From DASUBN01 sp036000105 (GTDB lineage Bacteria > Pseudomonadota > Gammaproteobacteria > Natronospirales > REEB76), in NCBI GenBank assembly GCA_036000105.1, contig DASYGE010000013.1, positions 1 to 64,000 on the forward strand: DNA of 64,000 bases. Direction: 5' to 3'. This document shows positions 1-7,890 of this stretch, in pieces (position 1 is the first letter of the stretch; every line of letters begins with the position of its first letter). The notes beneath the pieces were generated by a model that was given only the letters and a program-made list of their open reading frames with translations, did no database searches and had not been told where the DNA came from. The translations under genes were made by a program, and so were the position numbers.

Positions 1-359
1 CATTCGAACAACGAAACAGTCCATTCCGAGATGCCGGAAGCGAGTCATGCCTCACCCGGCCGTTAAAATACCCATGCATTACGGGGACAAGACAGCGCGG
101 TACTTCGCCGACGAATCATCGGCCTTAATATCAGCAGAATGCTGAGGTCAGTTTAGCACCATGATCGTTTGATTCTTAACAACGATCAGTCGTATTTGGT
201 TGTTACGTGTGGGCGAGCAGCATAACTGTGTGCGGGTCGCCAGGATGGCTGCCCTGGACAGGCCAAATGGACAGGATGAGCGGTGAAGCCGCGAACGTCC
301 ATACAGGGAAGTATGGGCTAGGCTTTTTGCGAAGCAGGATGCGTAGCTAAAAGTGAATT
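1..359. other. non-coding island flank, no gene recognised
   Basis: I find no open frame with a ribosome site and no recognisable protein fragment on either strand. A 12-base stretch at 138-149 matches the anticodon-stem region of tRNA-Met in the opposite orientation to the copy at 360-402, but it is too short to interpret. The stretch looks like decayed accessory DNA. Confidence 0.5.
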
Positions 360-402
360 TGGCCGGCGGACTACCGATCTCAGCATTATGAGCTCTGACT
401 AG
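360..402 (-). pseudogene. decayed tRNA-Met copy, possible old attachment site
   Basis: Bases 370-392 match bases 9657-9679 of the intact tRNA-Met at 21 of 23 positions, in the same orientation. This covers the anticodon loop and stem and part of the T arm. On the left the match resumes after small deletions (GGxGGACT, then a TGGC-like acceptor end). On the right, CTCTGAC matches the D-arm CTCTAAC after a 7-base deletion. I read it as a broken tRNA-Met copy. Integrases of the type encoded at 8214-9437 use tRNA 3' halves as targets, so this may mark the outer edge of an older island. No functional tRNA could fold from it. Confidence 0.55.
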
Positions 403-544
403 AAAATGCGTGCTCTATTGAAATCAGTCACTTACGGCGCTTGCCCCTATCAAAACGCTGTTCAATTATGGTTCAACGCTGGCTAACACGTTTCAGCGTG
501 TACAATTTTGACGCAGTTAAGCCGGCTACTCATAGCGGACACGC

Positions 545-1771
545 GCCATCTCAGTTTACCCGCCTCCCAGGAGCCGCAAGAACAAGTATTGTTTCGGTAT
601 CTAAATTGCGCAAACAGAAGCAAGTGAAACCCCTTTGTGTCGGTCGTCGCTTCCATCAAATCGGTAGATACCAGCTTCGGCTGGAAGGTTGTCTGTGTGA
701 TCTTTTTGGAGAACCCATTTTGATCATGGCTAGGATCTCATACCGATGTCATGAGGTTGAAATGTTGAGCGCCATAGTCGAACGTATCGCCTGCCAACAG
801 TCATTGACTGTGAAGCAGAGGGCTGACACCCGTAAGTTCCGTGAACTTGGTCTCGCTGAAGATAATTGCAATATTCAGGTCACCCGCAATATCAAGTGCG
901 AGCGCCACGCCCCGGGATTGGTCACCCCGGTACAGGCGTCCCACCACGCATAATGTACCCGCCGATGTGAAATCTGCATTCATAGACGAGATGACCGCAG
1001 TTTAATTATATCCATGCGCCCACTGTATTGCCCCGCTTGAATCGCATTTTTCAGCAAAGGCCCGCCTGGCGCCGCGAGTGCTGCTGGCTAAGACCAAGCG
1101 ATCATCAATTCTTCACCATCAGCTGATGGGATCATGAGTGGGGGCTACACCATCGGCTCCGTCATCGCCTGAACATCCAGCATGTGCGCGTCTGTGTTTA
1201 GGTGAACCCATAACTAATCGTGCGTTTGCGAGATATGGCAAGTAACAGAATGTGGCCATTAAGGTTCACGTGTACCGCAGGCAGCAGTAGTGCTGGTCGC
1301 TATGGAATAGCGCTTCAACTATGCGACTTGGCCATCCGCGGTTAAACGAGCGAGGGCCATTGCACCATATTCCTTATCATCGAAATCGGGCGTACTTCCG
1401 CTCCATTTCCAGGCACGCCCCCTACATGCATACTCGCGCTCGGGCCAACTTCAATATATGCCAGCGAGGATAAAGCCGCCATCCAGGGTCTGTATGTCGC
1501 TTTCGAACTTCAGCATCGATGATGCTACCTCGTAAATATCCATGGTCATGGTTCACTCGGGATTACCCTGTTTATCTACCCGCACCAGAAAAGGGCGCAC
1601 CAGCTTACTCGGCTAGAATACTTTGGGGATGCATAGAAAAGGCTCTGGCTCATGCCCATCAGCATGCGTCTTGATCGCCAGCTGGAATGGCGCCATAGGT
1701 ACGCGTCCAATCCGGCGCCCCGAAGGTGTGAGGCGGGTGATCAAATAATCGGCGCTGTCTCCAAAGTTCCT
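545..1771 (-). pseudogene. eroded repeat protein (DGGF-LAG / L-R-D--G---W repeats)
   Basis: The minus strand can be read as protein through several stops. In one frame from 1771 it gives LITRLTPSG, then LVRVDKQGNPE followed by a TGA where Trp is expected (1553-1555), TLDGGFILAG, a TGA at 1451-1453, and LARLTADGQVA followed by a TAG where Trp is expected (1319-1321). After a frameshift near 1.1-1.2 kb a second frame gives CDSSGAIQWAHGY, a TAA (1002-1004), LALDIAGDLNIAIIF, a TGA (801-803) and LLAGDTFDYG. The recurring pattern DGGFxLAG...LxRLDxxGxxxW is known from secreted repeat (propeller-like) proteins. Both ends are lost. At least six stops and one frameshift make it non-functional. Confidence 0.6.
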
Positions 1772-1851
1772 TTAGAGGTGTAGGCATAGGACTACAAACC
1801 TTTCTTGAAATGTGATTTATACTTTTCGCTCACTACCCGAAGGAGGGAGAT

Positions 1852-2607
1852 ATGAACACAATGCAAAGGATGCTCACCGCTTCAACGGTGCTACTGTTTG
1901 GTTCGATCATGTATGCGTGCGGAGGTGGCAGATCGATGGCTGGTGGAACGCTCACGCAAGCTGACTTCGACAAGATGCTGGCCAGTTCGTCAGCGTTCGC
2001 AGCATTGCAGGCCAGTCAGGCTGCCTTGCAGAACAACCAGAAAGCAGACGAGGCCACGATCAGCCGCATTGCCGCCTTCGGCCATGCGCCGGGTGCTGCC
2101 GAAGATGGCCGTAACGCATTGAACTACGATCAGCATACTCGTATCACGCTCCAGGCCGTCACATATGGGTCTTGTTCGGATATGGGCCAGCTAATCGGGC
2201 ACAGCACCCCGGACACACTCAATGCAACCGTTGAGAACTTTCGCCAGTGTGTTATCAACGGCGCACAGTACGAGTACGGCGCTGTCGTGGAGACGGGCGC
2301 CATAGCGCAACCCTTCGCCATCTGGTTCGTTGGTGCAAACTGTACCGGAAACATGATTGAGTTCGAGGACGACGGAGGCTATAACCGCCAGGTATTGCAG
2401 GACGGCGTGGTATTCAAATCACCGATAGATGCGTCTATCCTGATGGTAAATGCGGGACAGGGAGGCCAATCTATGACGGCTCAGTCAAATTTTGACGGAG
2501 GTTCTTGCAACAATGCAACTGAGACGCATACCGGCTATGCCGTGAGTGCAAACGATGTCTCCACCACTGGCGTCCCCTCATCTGTTCCGGCTAACTTCAT
2601 CCTCTAA
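1852..2607 (+). CDS. hypothetical secreted protein, probable lipoprotein
   Basis: This 251-residue protein follows a strong ribosome site (GAAGGAGGG, 6 bases before ATG). Its N-terminus is a signal peptide with hydrophobic residues 8-22, ending at Cys23 in SIMYACGGG. The lipobox is weak because Tyr occupies the -2 position, so type I cleavage is possible. The mature part starts with a low-complexity Ala/Gln helix (about 45-70). Four further cysteines follow (TYGSCSD, FRQCV, ANCTG, GGSCNN), consistent with disulfides outside the cytoplasm. I recognise no family. It stands alone in island DNA, divergent from the eroded repeat pseudogene. It could be a remnant cargo gene, but the reading frame and start are sound. 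Confidence 0.65.
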   Translation: MNTMQRMLTASTVLLFGSIMYACGGGRSMAGGTLTQADFDKMLASSSAFAALQASQAALQNNQKADEATISRIAAFGHAPGAAEDGRNALNYDQHTRITLQAVTYGSCSDMGQLIGHSTPDTLNATVENFRQCVINGAQYEYGAVVETGAIAQPFAIWFVGANCTGNMIEFEDDGGYNRQVLQDGVVFKSPIDASILMVNAGQGGQSMTAQSNFDGGSCNNATETHTGYAVSANDVSTTGVPSSVPANFIL

Positions 2608-2787
2608 ACTGGGGCTTGAGGTCGTCGCGACCTCGTTACCGGCCTCAATCCATTCTTTTAGGATGTCATTTATCCAAATCTCCCTATCTACGGGTGCGTC
2701 ACGCTCTTGTCCATCATCATGGACAATGCGGATAGCAATGATAGCGCCTCCTTGTTTTGAAACGTAGGCCGCGCTTTCGATATTCAT
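2578..2787 (-). CDS. small hypothetical protein
   Basis: A 69-codon frame begins with ATG after GAGGCGAG, a plausible ribosome site. The protein has a beta-like N-terminal half (GGAIIAIRIVHDDGQ) and a helical middle (WINDILKEWIEAG), so its composition looks protein-like. The 3' end overlaps the converging lipoprotein gene by 30 bases. No family is recognised. It may be a real small island gene or a chance frame. Confidence 0.35.
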   Translation of the reverse strand: MNIESAAYVSKQGGAIIAIRIVHDDGQERDAPVDREIWINDILKEWIEAGNEVATTSSPSLEDEVSRNR

Positions 2788-2957
2788 CGTCGCCTCGCCT
2801 CAGGGTCGCTAAATTCATGAAGCGATGCACCAATGAAATAAGCCAGGCGAAACCCTAATAGCATGTCTGCATTGACAACCTATGTGAAAAACCCTCTGTA
2901 TAACGTAGTCAGCGGAGGACAGCTCGTAGGTCTCAATAACAGATCGCTTTTAACTTA

Positions 2958-2975
2958 GAGCGTCTAACAAAATGA
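2958..2975 (+). repeat. left terminal inverted repeat of the IS
   Basis: This 18-base end is the perfect reverse complement of 3830-3847. TTA lies immediately outside it. Confidence 0.85.
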
Positions 2976-2979
2976 GTAT

Positions 2980-3781
2980 TCATGTAACAGCCAGGAAGCG
3001 CCAGCAGATAATGGCACAGCCGAGTTTGAGGAACGCCTCGTGGATATCCGGTCAGCGTTCGTAGCGCACCCGCAAGCGGCGGAACTGATGCAGCCAAGCG
3101 ATGGTGCGCTCGACCACCCAGCGAGTGGTTTCCAGGCCGCTGCCGTGTTCGGTGTTGCGACGGGCAATCTGGGTGCGATGCCGCAGACGGCGAGCGCCCG
3201 CCGATGGGGCTGCGAGTCATAGCCGTGGTCCGCCTGAACCAAGTCCGGTTTGCATCGAGGCCGGCCGCGCAGGCCGCCGATCGGCGATATGCCCTCCACC
3301 AAGGGCAGCAACTGGGTGACGTCATGCCGGTTGGCTTCGGTGAGAATAATGGTCAGCGGAATGCCTTGGGCATCTGTGAGGATATGGTGTTTCGACCCCG
3401 CCTTACGGCGATCGGTTGGGTTCGGTCCAATTCCCCCCCCCCGTACACGGCACGTATCGAGGAACTGTCGGCCACCGCCCGGGAGAAGTCGACCTTGTCG
3501 GCCTGGCGCAACTTCGAGAGCAGCACCCGGTGCAACCGGTCCCAGACCCCGGCCTGCTGCCACGCCTTGAGCCGCCGCCAGCAGGTCATCCCCGACCCAC
3601 AGCCCATCTCCTTGGGGAGCATCTCCCAAGGGATGCCCGACTGCAGCACGAACAGGATACCCGTCAGCACCTGCCGGTCTGACAAGGGCGGGCGCCCGGG
3701 ATATCGCTTGCGTCGGCGCTTGCGGGGTAGCAGAGGTTCGATGATCGCCCACAATCGGTCATCCAACAGTGGCTTCGGCAT
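2980..3781 (-). pseudogene. IS5-family transposase, broken
   Basis: The DDE transposase starts at 3781 and reads well to about 3440 (LLPRKRRRKRYPGRPP, GIPWEMLPKEMGCGSG). At a run of nine to ten G on the minus strand near 3434 the homologous reading moves to a second frame (GPNPTDRRKAGSKHH, LTEANRHDV, ADHGYDS). Near 3205-3220 it moves to a third frame (QIARRNTEHGSGLETT, RWVVERTIAWLHQFRRL). That frame then meets TGA at 3052-3054 before the last 24 or so codons. Subgroup members often use one programmed shift, so the G run may be natural. The second shift and the stop are damage. Confidence 0.8.
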
Positions 3782-3829
3782 CGCAGTCTCTCCCGGTCGT
3801 GCGATACCAGTAAGTTTAGACCCTGAAAT

Positions 3830-3847
3830 TCATTTTGTTAGACGCTC
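3830..3847 (-). repeat. right terminal inverted repeat of the IS
   Basis: This is the perfect inverted partner of 2958-2975, followed by the second TTA copy of the target duplication. It lies about 50 bases upstream of the transposase start. Confidence 0.85.
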
Positions 3848-3869
3848 TTAATTAAATAGGTTTAAATGG

Positions 3870-3882
3870 TACGGGTTCACTC
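3870..3882 (+). other. possible inner attachment-core copy (tRNA-Met T-arm-like)
   Basis: TACGGGT, two mismatched bases, then ACTC matches bases 9642-9654 in the T arm of tRNA-Met in the same orientation, with TGG just upstream in both. The match is short and imperfect. Its position 60 bases from two TGCCCCCA octamers, which also occur beside the integrase, makes it a candidate distal attachment site. Confidence 0.35.
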
Positions 3883-3940
3883 ATATTGTAGTCTAGAAGC
3901 CGCGTCGTTGCTGGGGTTTAGCAGTTAAGCAGTGTAGAGA

Positions 3941-3960
3941 TGCCCCCAAAAGTGCCCCCA
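3941..3960 (+). repeat. two TGCCCCCA octamers, possible integrase arm sites
   Basis: TGCCCCCA occurs at 3941-3948 and 3953-3960, 12 bases apart in phase. The same octamer occurs four times at 9482-9533, between the integrase start and tRNA-Met. Phased direct repeats at both ends of an integrating element are what integrase arm-type sites look like. Confidence 0.5.
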
Positions 3961-4047
3961 CAACAAAGCTGGGATGGGCTCAAATAAGTTGTCGCTGGTC
4001 TACAAATACTAAACTACCGCGCAACAAGCGAACGTCTGGGGATAGTT

Positions 4048-4614
4048 ATGGCTGCCACACGCATTAGCTGGAATCGGGGATTATTGCGAGCATGGATGTT
4101 CGCCGCAGCGTTATGGATCGTAGTTGTTGGGTGGCTAGAAGTTCCCACTTTAATACACAAGTGGCCAACTACAATCGATGATGGCACATTCACGACTGCA
4201 TTAACGGAAGCTCGCAGTGCTTACCACCCCGATGCCGAGGGATGGCCGAGCCGGTTGAAAGTCATAGTTCCGGCTGGGTTTGTATTGGATACACCAGCTT
4301 CTCCATATATCACTATTGAGCCTGAGCAAGATGAGATTGGAACGCTTAGAAGTACCGTACATTGGGAAATTAACGTAGGTACACCGGAATACGGCACTCT
4401 AACGTTTACTGGTGTTCCGTACGATGAAGACCCGAGGAAGATTCAAAAGGCTCTAAACGAATACATTAAAACCCAGTTCATGCCTGAATGGTGGAGGAAA
4501 GCTGGTAAGACGGCTCTCATGATCTTGTTTCCGCCCCTGCTTCTATTAATCGTTGGTATAGCATTACGCTGGGTAGGTGCCGGTTTCCGCGCAAACTCCC
4601 AGATGCCGCCGTGA
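4048..4614 (+). CDS. hypothetical two-pass membrane protein
   Basis: The 188-residue product has an N-terminal membrane segment (about 14-33) and a C-terminal one (about 153-175, LMILFPPLLLLIVGIALRW). They flank a soluble region of about 120 residues rich in acidic and aromatic residues. With a short positively charged N-terminus the middle probably faces the periplasm. I recognise no catalytic motif or named family. The stop overlaps the GTG of the next gene by 4 bases, so the pair is translationally coupled. Both genes face away from the regulatory operon of the island and look like its cargo. Confidence 0.65.
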   Translation: MAATRISWNRGLLRAWMFAAALWIVVVGWLEVPTLIHKWPTTIDDGTFTTALTEARSAYHPDAEGWPSRLKVIVPAGFVLDTPASPYITIEPEQDEIGTLRSTVHWEINVGTPEYGTLTFTGVPYDEDPRKIQKALNEYIKTQFMPEWWRKAGKTALMILFPPLLLLIVGIALRWVGAGFRANSQMPP

Positions 4615-5264
4615 ACAACGTTGACGAAGAAATAGAGCGCGAAGCAGCGCGCCTCTGGGGCGAGCATAGGTCTATCCGGGGCCGATTTAACTACTGGGCA
4701 AACAGAGCCTATATCCGATTACTGCGGATTTGTGGCGGCTGGCTTCTAATCTATGTAGCCTATGGTTATCGAGGGCGCTTGATTGCACTTGTTCACACGT
4801 CAATCTCGGCTCTTTCAATTGCTGACTTGGGAGCAATTATCGGCTACGGCCTATGTGGTTTAGCTGCGGTCGTAGGGGCGTTATGGCTTGCGTTTGGCTC
4901 CGCCATCGAGCGTGGCCCCGCTTCACCCAGTGACTTTCATAATCGAGCACGAGCCGTCATAACTGAACGTACGCGAATTGCGAAGTTCAATGCTAATTAT
5001 CCACTTCTGGGGCGATTGCGTAGTCCATCGTTGGGATTCAAAAACCGCTGGAAAGCTAGTCTTTTAAGAGCCCTGGTTTCCCTTGTTCTGTTCCTGTTAT
5101 CAGTGGCGCTCGGTGCGCACCTTCTCAATTTGCCGCTTTGGCAGCTTGATCCCGCAATAGCTTTTACTTTAATAATCTTTGGCGTTGTCGTGATGTTGCC
5201 CATATTCGTTATCTACATGGTTCGTACGCTATTCGACTTCGCAACACGGCAACGTGAAGCCTAA
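4611..5264 (+). CDS. hypothetical multi-pass membrane protein
   Basis: This 217-residue protein starts at GTG inside the stop of its upstream partner (GTGA overlap). It shows four probable membrane segments at about 35-58, 68-90, 150-172 and 180-208. A charged cytoplasmic-type N-terminus (VDEEIEREAARLWGEHR) precedes them and a basic loop of about 50 residues separates the pairs. No family is recognised. Co-translation with the two-pass protein suggests a two-component membrane complex. It could be a defence, immunity or transport cargo, but nothing in the sequence decides this. Confidence 0.65.
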   Translation: MNNVDEEIEREAARLWGEHRSIRGRFNYWANRAYIRLLRICGGWLLIYVAYGYRGRLIALVHTSISALSIADLGAIIGYGLCGLAAVVGALWLAFGSAIERGPASPSDFHNRARAVITERTRIAKFNANYPLLGRLRSPSLGFKNRWKASLLRALVSLVLFLLSVALGAHLLNLPLWQLDPAIAFTLIIFGVVVMLPIFVIYMVRTLFDFATRQREA

Positions 5265-5273
5265 ATCAATTGG

Positions 5274-5864
5274 CTAACCGAAAATCCCAAGACTTCCAAA
5301 GCGCGCCAGAAGTGCCGCATCCTCTTGTGTTGCAAGGATTTCGTCTAGGTGCTCATATCGCTGAAACGTCTTCCAACGCATCCATTTCGGTTTATTGAGC
5401 GGCTCAACAAGGGTGCACGGGTCATTTAGCTTACGACGCAAGGCCCAGCGGCGGGACTGTATGCGGTCAATCCCAGAAACGCGCTGGCTGGCATAGGTAG
5501 GGCGCGGCCGGATCGCGGTCCTGTGGTAAAACCGGCCTAGACACTCATAGCGATAGAGTTTGGCGGCCCGGCGATTCGTGAGGGGGCAATGCAGCCACCA
5601 CCGCTTGCCGCCAAAATGTAACGGCGTAGTGCTCAAGGAAATGCTATAGCTGCCAGCTTCGTCCGCTAGATCAAGTTTGCCCCACCATTCATTTAGCTCC
5701 GCTCGGTATTGGACGTGGTAGGTTTCATCGCCGTATTCGTCATGCCAAGTCAGGCGGCCGAAATGTATCGACTGCGGGTGGATTGGGTGTCTCGGCCCGA
5801 GCACGCGCGACAAATCCAATTTCTGCGCGGATTCGATTGGTGGATGCCAGCCACTAAATGTCAC
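5274..5864 (-). CDS. hypothetical island protein, degenerate zinc-finger-like
   Basis: The 196-residue protein contains FGGKRWWLHCPL at about 90-101 and TYASQR at about 130. These resemble a family of mobile-element proteins in which a Cys-x-x-Cys pair after HFGG-RWW and a second CRHC pair before LTYxSQ bind zinc. Here only one Cys remains at the first site, and the second site reads LGRFYHRTAIRPRP, so metal binding is probably lost. That family comparison is from memory. The gene is last in a minus-strand run behind the AlpA, zinc-finger and HTH genes, 59 bases after the HTH gene. Function is unknown. Confidence 0.55.
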   Translation of the reverse strand: MTFSGWHPPIESAQKLDLSRVLGPRHPIHPQSIHFGRLTWHDEYGDETYHVQYRAELNEWWGKLDLADEAGSYSISLSTTPLHFGGKRWWLHCPLTNRRAAKLYRYECLGRFYHRTAIRPRPTYASQRVSGIDRIQSRRWALRRKLNDPCTLVEPLNKPKWMRWKTFQRYEHLDEILATQEDAALLARFGSLGIFG

Positions 5865-5923
5865 AGATTGCCTCTTAAGATTTCTTTCCTTGGAGACTAT
5901 CTTAATTAAGTTCTCTGGTTTAG

Positions 5924-6331
5924 TTAGTCGGCAATAACTGCCTCCTGTGATGCGGATATTGCCTCCAGTTCCCCTTTTGCGTTAGTGGCGGCATATTCTG
6001 CCGCTTGTTCCGGCGTGTGCAGCATGTAGATCGTTTGATACCACTGATGGCCTTTGCGAAGTCTCCGATGGCCGCACGTGCACCACCGCTCCCGCTCCGC
6101 CGCCTTGGCGTACTTGCGGACGCTACGCACACAAAATCCGGTGTCTTTTGCGATTGTCTCTTGGCTAGGAAAAGCGATTAGGCCAGGACCGGCATATTGC
6201 AGGATTGCCAGAATCACGAGCCGGCTGCCGTGTTGGGAGGGGCCTCTATCCGAAAGTACCGTTTTCCGATAGCTGTTTACCTCGTGGTACTTATTCGGGC
6301 GGACTGCGCTTGCGCTGGGAAAGCCGCTCAT
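5924..6331 (-). CDS. winged-helix (replication-initiator-like) HTH protein
   Basis: The 135-residue product carries a helix-turn-helix at about 38-80. LVILAILQYAGPG is followed by AFPSQETIAKDTGFCVRSVR, the pattern of HTH_36-type domains in phage and plasmid replication or regulatory proteins (first helix, Pro-Ser-x-x-Thr-Ile-Ala, recognition helix with ArgSerValArg). An acidic tail follows. ATG overlaps the stop of the preceding zinc-finger gene by 4 bases. It probably controls or initiates replication or transcription of the island. The distinction cannot be made from the sequence. Confidence 0.6.
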   Translation of the reverse strand: MSGFPSASAVRPNKYHEVNSYRKTVLSDRGPSQHGSRLVILAILQYAGPGLIAFPSQETIAKDTGFCVRSVRKYAKAAERERWCTCGHRRLRKGHQWYQTIYMLHTPEQAAEYAATNAKGELEAISASQEAVIAD

Positions 6332-6672
6332 TGAACCTTCCCCGCCTTACGGTATGGCACCGAGGAAAAGTCGTCTGCAATCGCTTTCCCGCCATGAATG
6401 GCGACCATTTTAGGGATGGGCCTTACCCAGTACCCACGACGGTTCAAAGTCAAACCAAGAGTTGCCGGATCAACGCACTTGAAATTGACCCTATGTCGCG
6501 TGAATCCATCGGCTCCGCCAAAATATCGGCCGCAAGCCGAACAGAGGCAATGATTAGTGCCGGGTGGAAGTTTTGGGTCGGAGCCCTCGCCTTGTGCTAG
6601 GCTTTCAACCGTTCCGTTTACGCATGTGTCTTGAGCCCCCGCCGCAATCGGGGGCTTTGCTTTTCTGACCAT
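6328..6672 (-). CDS. FDXHR-like zinc-binding protein
   Basis: This 114-residue protein has a compact Cys/His cluster at about 42-67: HCLCSACGRYF, then GFTRHR, then CVDP and LGL with a downstream YWVRP. The spacing (C-x-x-C, 10 or so residues, HR, Cys, Pro, Leu-Gly-Leu) resembles the small FDXHR-type zinc fingers common in phages and integrated elements, with FTRHR in place of FDxHR. It lies between alpA and the HTH gene, 9 bases after alpA and overlapping the HTH gene by 4. DNA or RNA binding in element regulation is likely by analogy only. Confidence 0.6.
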   Translation of the reverse strand: MVRKAKPPIAAGAQDTCVNGTVESLAQGEGSDPKLPPGTNHCLCSACGRYFGGADGFTRHRVNFKCVDPATLGLTLNRRGYWVRPIPKMVAIHGGKAIADDFSSVPYRKAGKVQ

Positions 6673-6681
6673 AGGTGCGGC

Positions 6682-6879
6682 TCACGCTGCCGCCAAGCGG
6701 CTTCGTTTGATGCACGCATCCACCCACTGCGCTATTTCGTCTTCGGGCCAGCCTACTATCCTTGGGCCAATACTTACCTTGGCCGGAAATTGGCCTAGGG
6801 TCATGCGCCGATAAATTTCGCTGCGGGACAGGCCGGTTAGCCGGCGGACCTCTGGGAGCCGTATTAGTGCCGTTGCCAT
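6682..6879 (-). CDS. AlpA-family excisionase/regulator
   Basis: The 65-residue protein is almost entirely the AlpA/MerR-like DNA-binding domain: IRLPEVRRLTGLSRSEIYRR, then GQFPAKVSIGPRIVGWPEDE and the terminal helix IAQWVDACIKRS. AlpA proteins activate integrase expression or act as recombination directionality factors in P4-like elements. It heads the minus-strand operon with the zinc-finger and HTH genes. A GC-rich spacer of 130 bases separates it from the unknown gene upstream. It probably controls excision together with the integrase at 8214-9437. Confidence 0.85.
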   Translation of the reverse strand: MATALIRLPEVRRLTGLSRSEIYRRMTLGQFPAKVSIGPRIVGWPEDEIAQWVDACIKRSRLAAA

Positions 6880-7009
6880 GTTGCGCGCCTCCTTGGGGCG
6901 GTATTGAACATGACTTAAAGCTAGCCGCCGGCAGCGCCGGCTACTACGGCGACCAAAGGTGTGTGCGTGGCCTTAGTAGCCCCCGGCGCGTTAGGGCTGC
7001 AACAGCACC

Positions 7010-7774
7010 CTAACCCGCCGGTGTCTGGGCCGCTTTTTCTGCTGCATTACGTTCCTGTGCCCGTTTGACCCACCGCTCTATCGTGGTCTTGTCACAGTCG
7101 TAGTTAATAACCTGGCACAAATCCCCAATTACGGTAGTCATTGCCTCGCCGTATTCGGAGATAAAGGAATTTGCCAATAGATAGACAAAGAAATTATCGG
7201 CCGAAAGACTATCCACGCGCGGCAATGTTTCAAAGGAAGCCAACTTGAGTTTAAATTTCCTCAATTGGGACGACAATTGGTAGTCAACCCAGTAATGCCA
7301 CTCATCTTTTGCAGATATCAAGTCTAGTAGACCTTCTACATGCCTCATGGTCGCGCGGATAGTGTCTTTGTCTGGTTCCAAGTAAACCGGCACCGACACG
7401 AATCGCCGAAGGTTAATCATATTTCCCGTGATATTTATGAATCTGATTCGCTTTTGCACCATCTCATATTCGTCCAGCCTCTTGGCGTTGCGCAATTTGC
7501 GTTCAAATTTTTTGAAAGCACTCTTGTAATGCCTATCGCCAATTAAGGACCGATAATAAGCATTATTTTCCAACTGTTTGATTATTTCTTTAAGCACACC
7601 GAGACGGCCATTCTTAGGGGCAAATAGTGAACCGAGCGTAGTGAAGCCGCCACCAGTTAGGAGCGGGGGGAATTCTGGAAAGCCGCTCCGATTCAGAGTT
7701 TCAGCCACAGCCCAAGGATCACAGAGCTTCCCAAAATCCGACACAGCAGCTTGGTCGTATCCAAGATCATCCAT
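7010..7774 (-). CDS. hypothetical island protein
   Basis: The 254-residue product (ATG at 7774; a GTG six codons earlier is also open) is soluble, basic and mostly helical. It has a Lys/Arg-rich segment at about 90-115 (KSAFKKFERKLRNAKRLDEY) and a C-terminal helix KTTIERWVKRAQERNAAEKA. No enzyme motif, signal peptide or membrane segment is seen and no family is recognised. It is less GC-rich than the core genes further on, fitting horizontal origin. It lies between the lipoprotein and AlpA genes, all on the minus strand. Phage-interaction or DNA-binding roles are both open. Confidence 0.6.
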   Translation of the reverse strand: MDDLGYDQAAVSDFGKLCDPWAVAETLNRSGFPEFPPLLTGGGFTTLGSLFAPKNGRLGVLKEIIKQLENNAYYRSLIGDRHYKSAFKKFERKLRNAKRLDEYEMVQKRIRFINITGNMINLRRFVSVPVYLEPDKDTIRATMRHVEGLLDLISAKDEWHYWVDYQLSSQLRKFKLKLASFETLPRVDSLSADNFFVYLLANSFISEYGEAMTTVIGDLCQVINYDCDKTTIERWVKRAQERNAAEKAAQTPAG

Positions 7775-7890
7775 AGCGGACCCATCCCGCACCCTTAAGG
7801 GAACCGCGCCAACCGGGAAGGGTTTGCCCAGCTTTCAGCCCGTCGGCCTAGGCGCGGTTACTGAAACTAATGATTCAATTTAGGGATTCC

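Larger units (their letters stand above)
2958..3847 (-). mobile_element. IS5-family insertion sequence (IS427/IS1031-like), inactive
   Basis: The element is 890 bases. Perfect 18-base terminal inverted repeats begin GAGCGTCTAACAAAATGA, at 2958-2975 and inverted at 3830-3847. TTA directly flanks both ends (2955-2957 and 3848-3850), matching the 2-3 base TA/TNA target duplications known for these IS5 subgroups. The intact ends and target duplication indicate it arrived by transposition and has not been rearranged since. The single transposase frame inside is broken, so it would move only with help in trans. Confidence 0.85.

Noticed and set aside
138..149. Inverted match to the tRNA-Met anticodon stem
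   Set aside because: Only 12 bases match in the opposite orientation; chance is likely.
441..953. 170-codon plus-strand frame in the left flank
   Set aside because: It has no ribosome site and odd composition, and it lies opposite the eroded repeat pseudogene whose minus-strand reading is far more protein-like.
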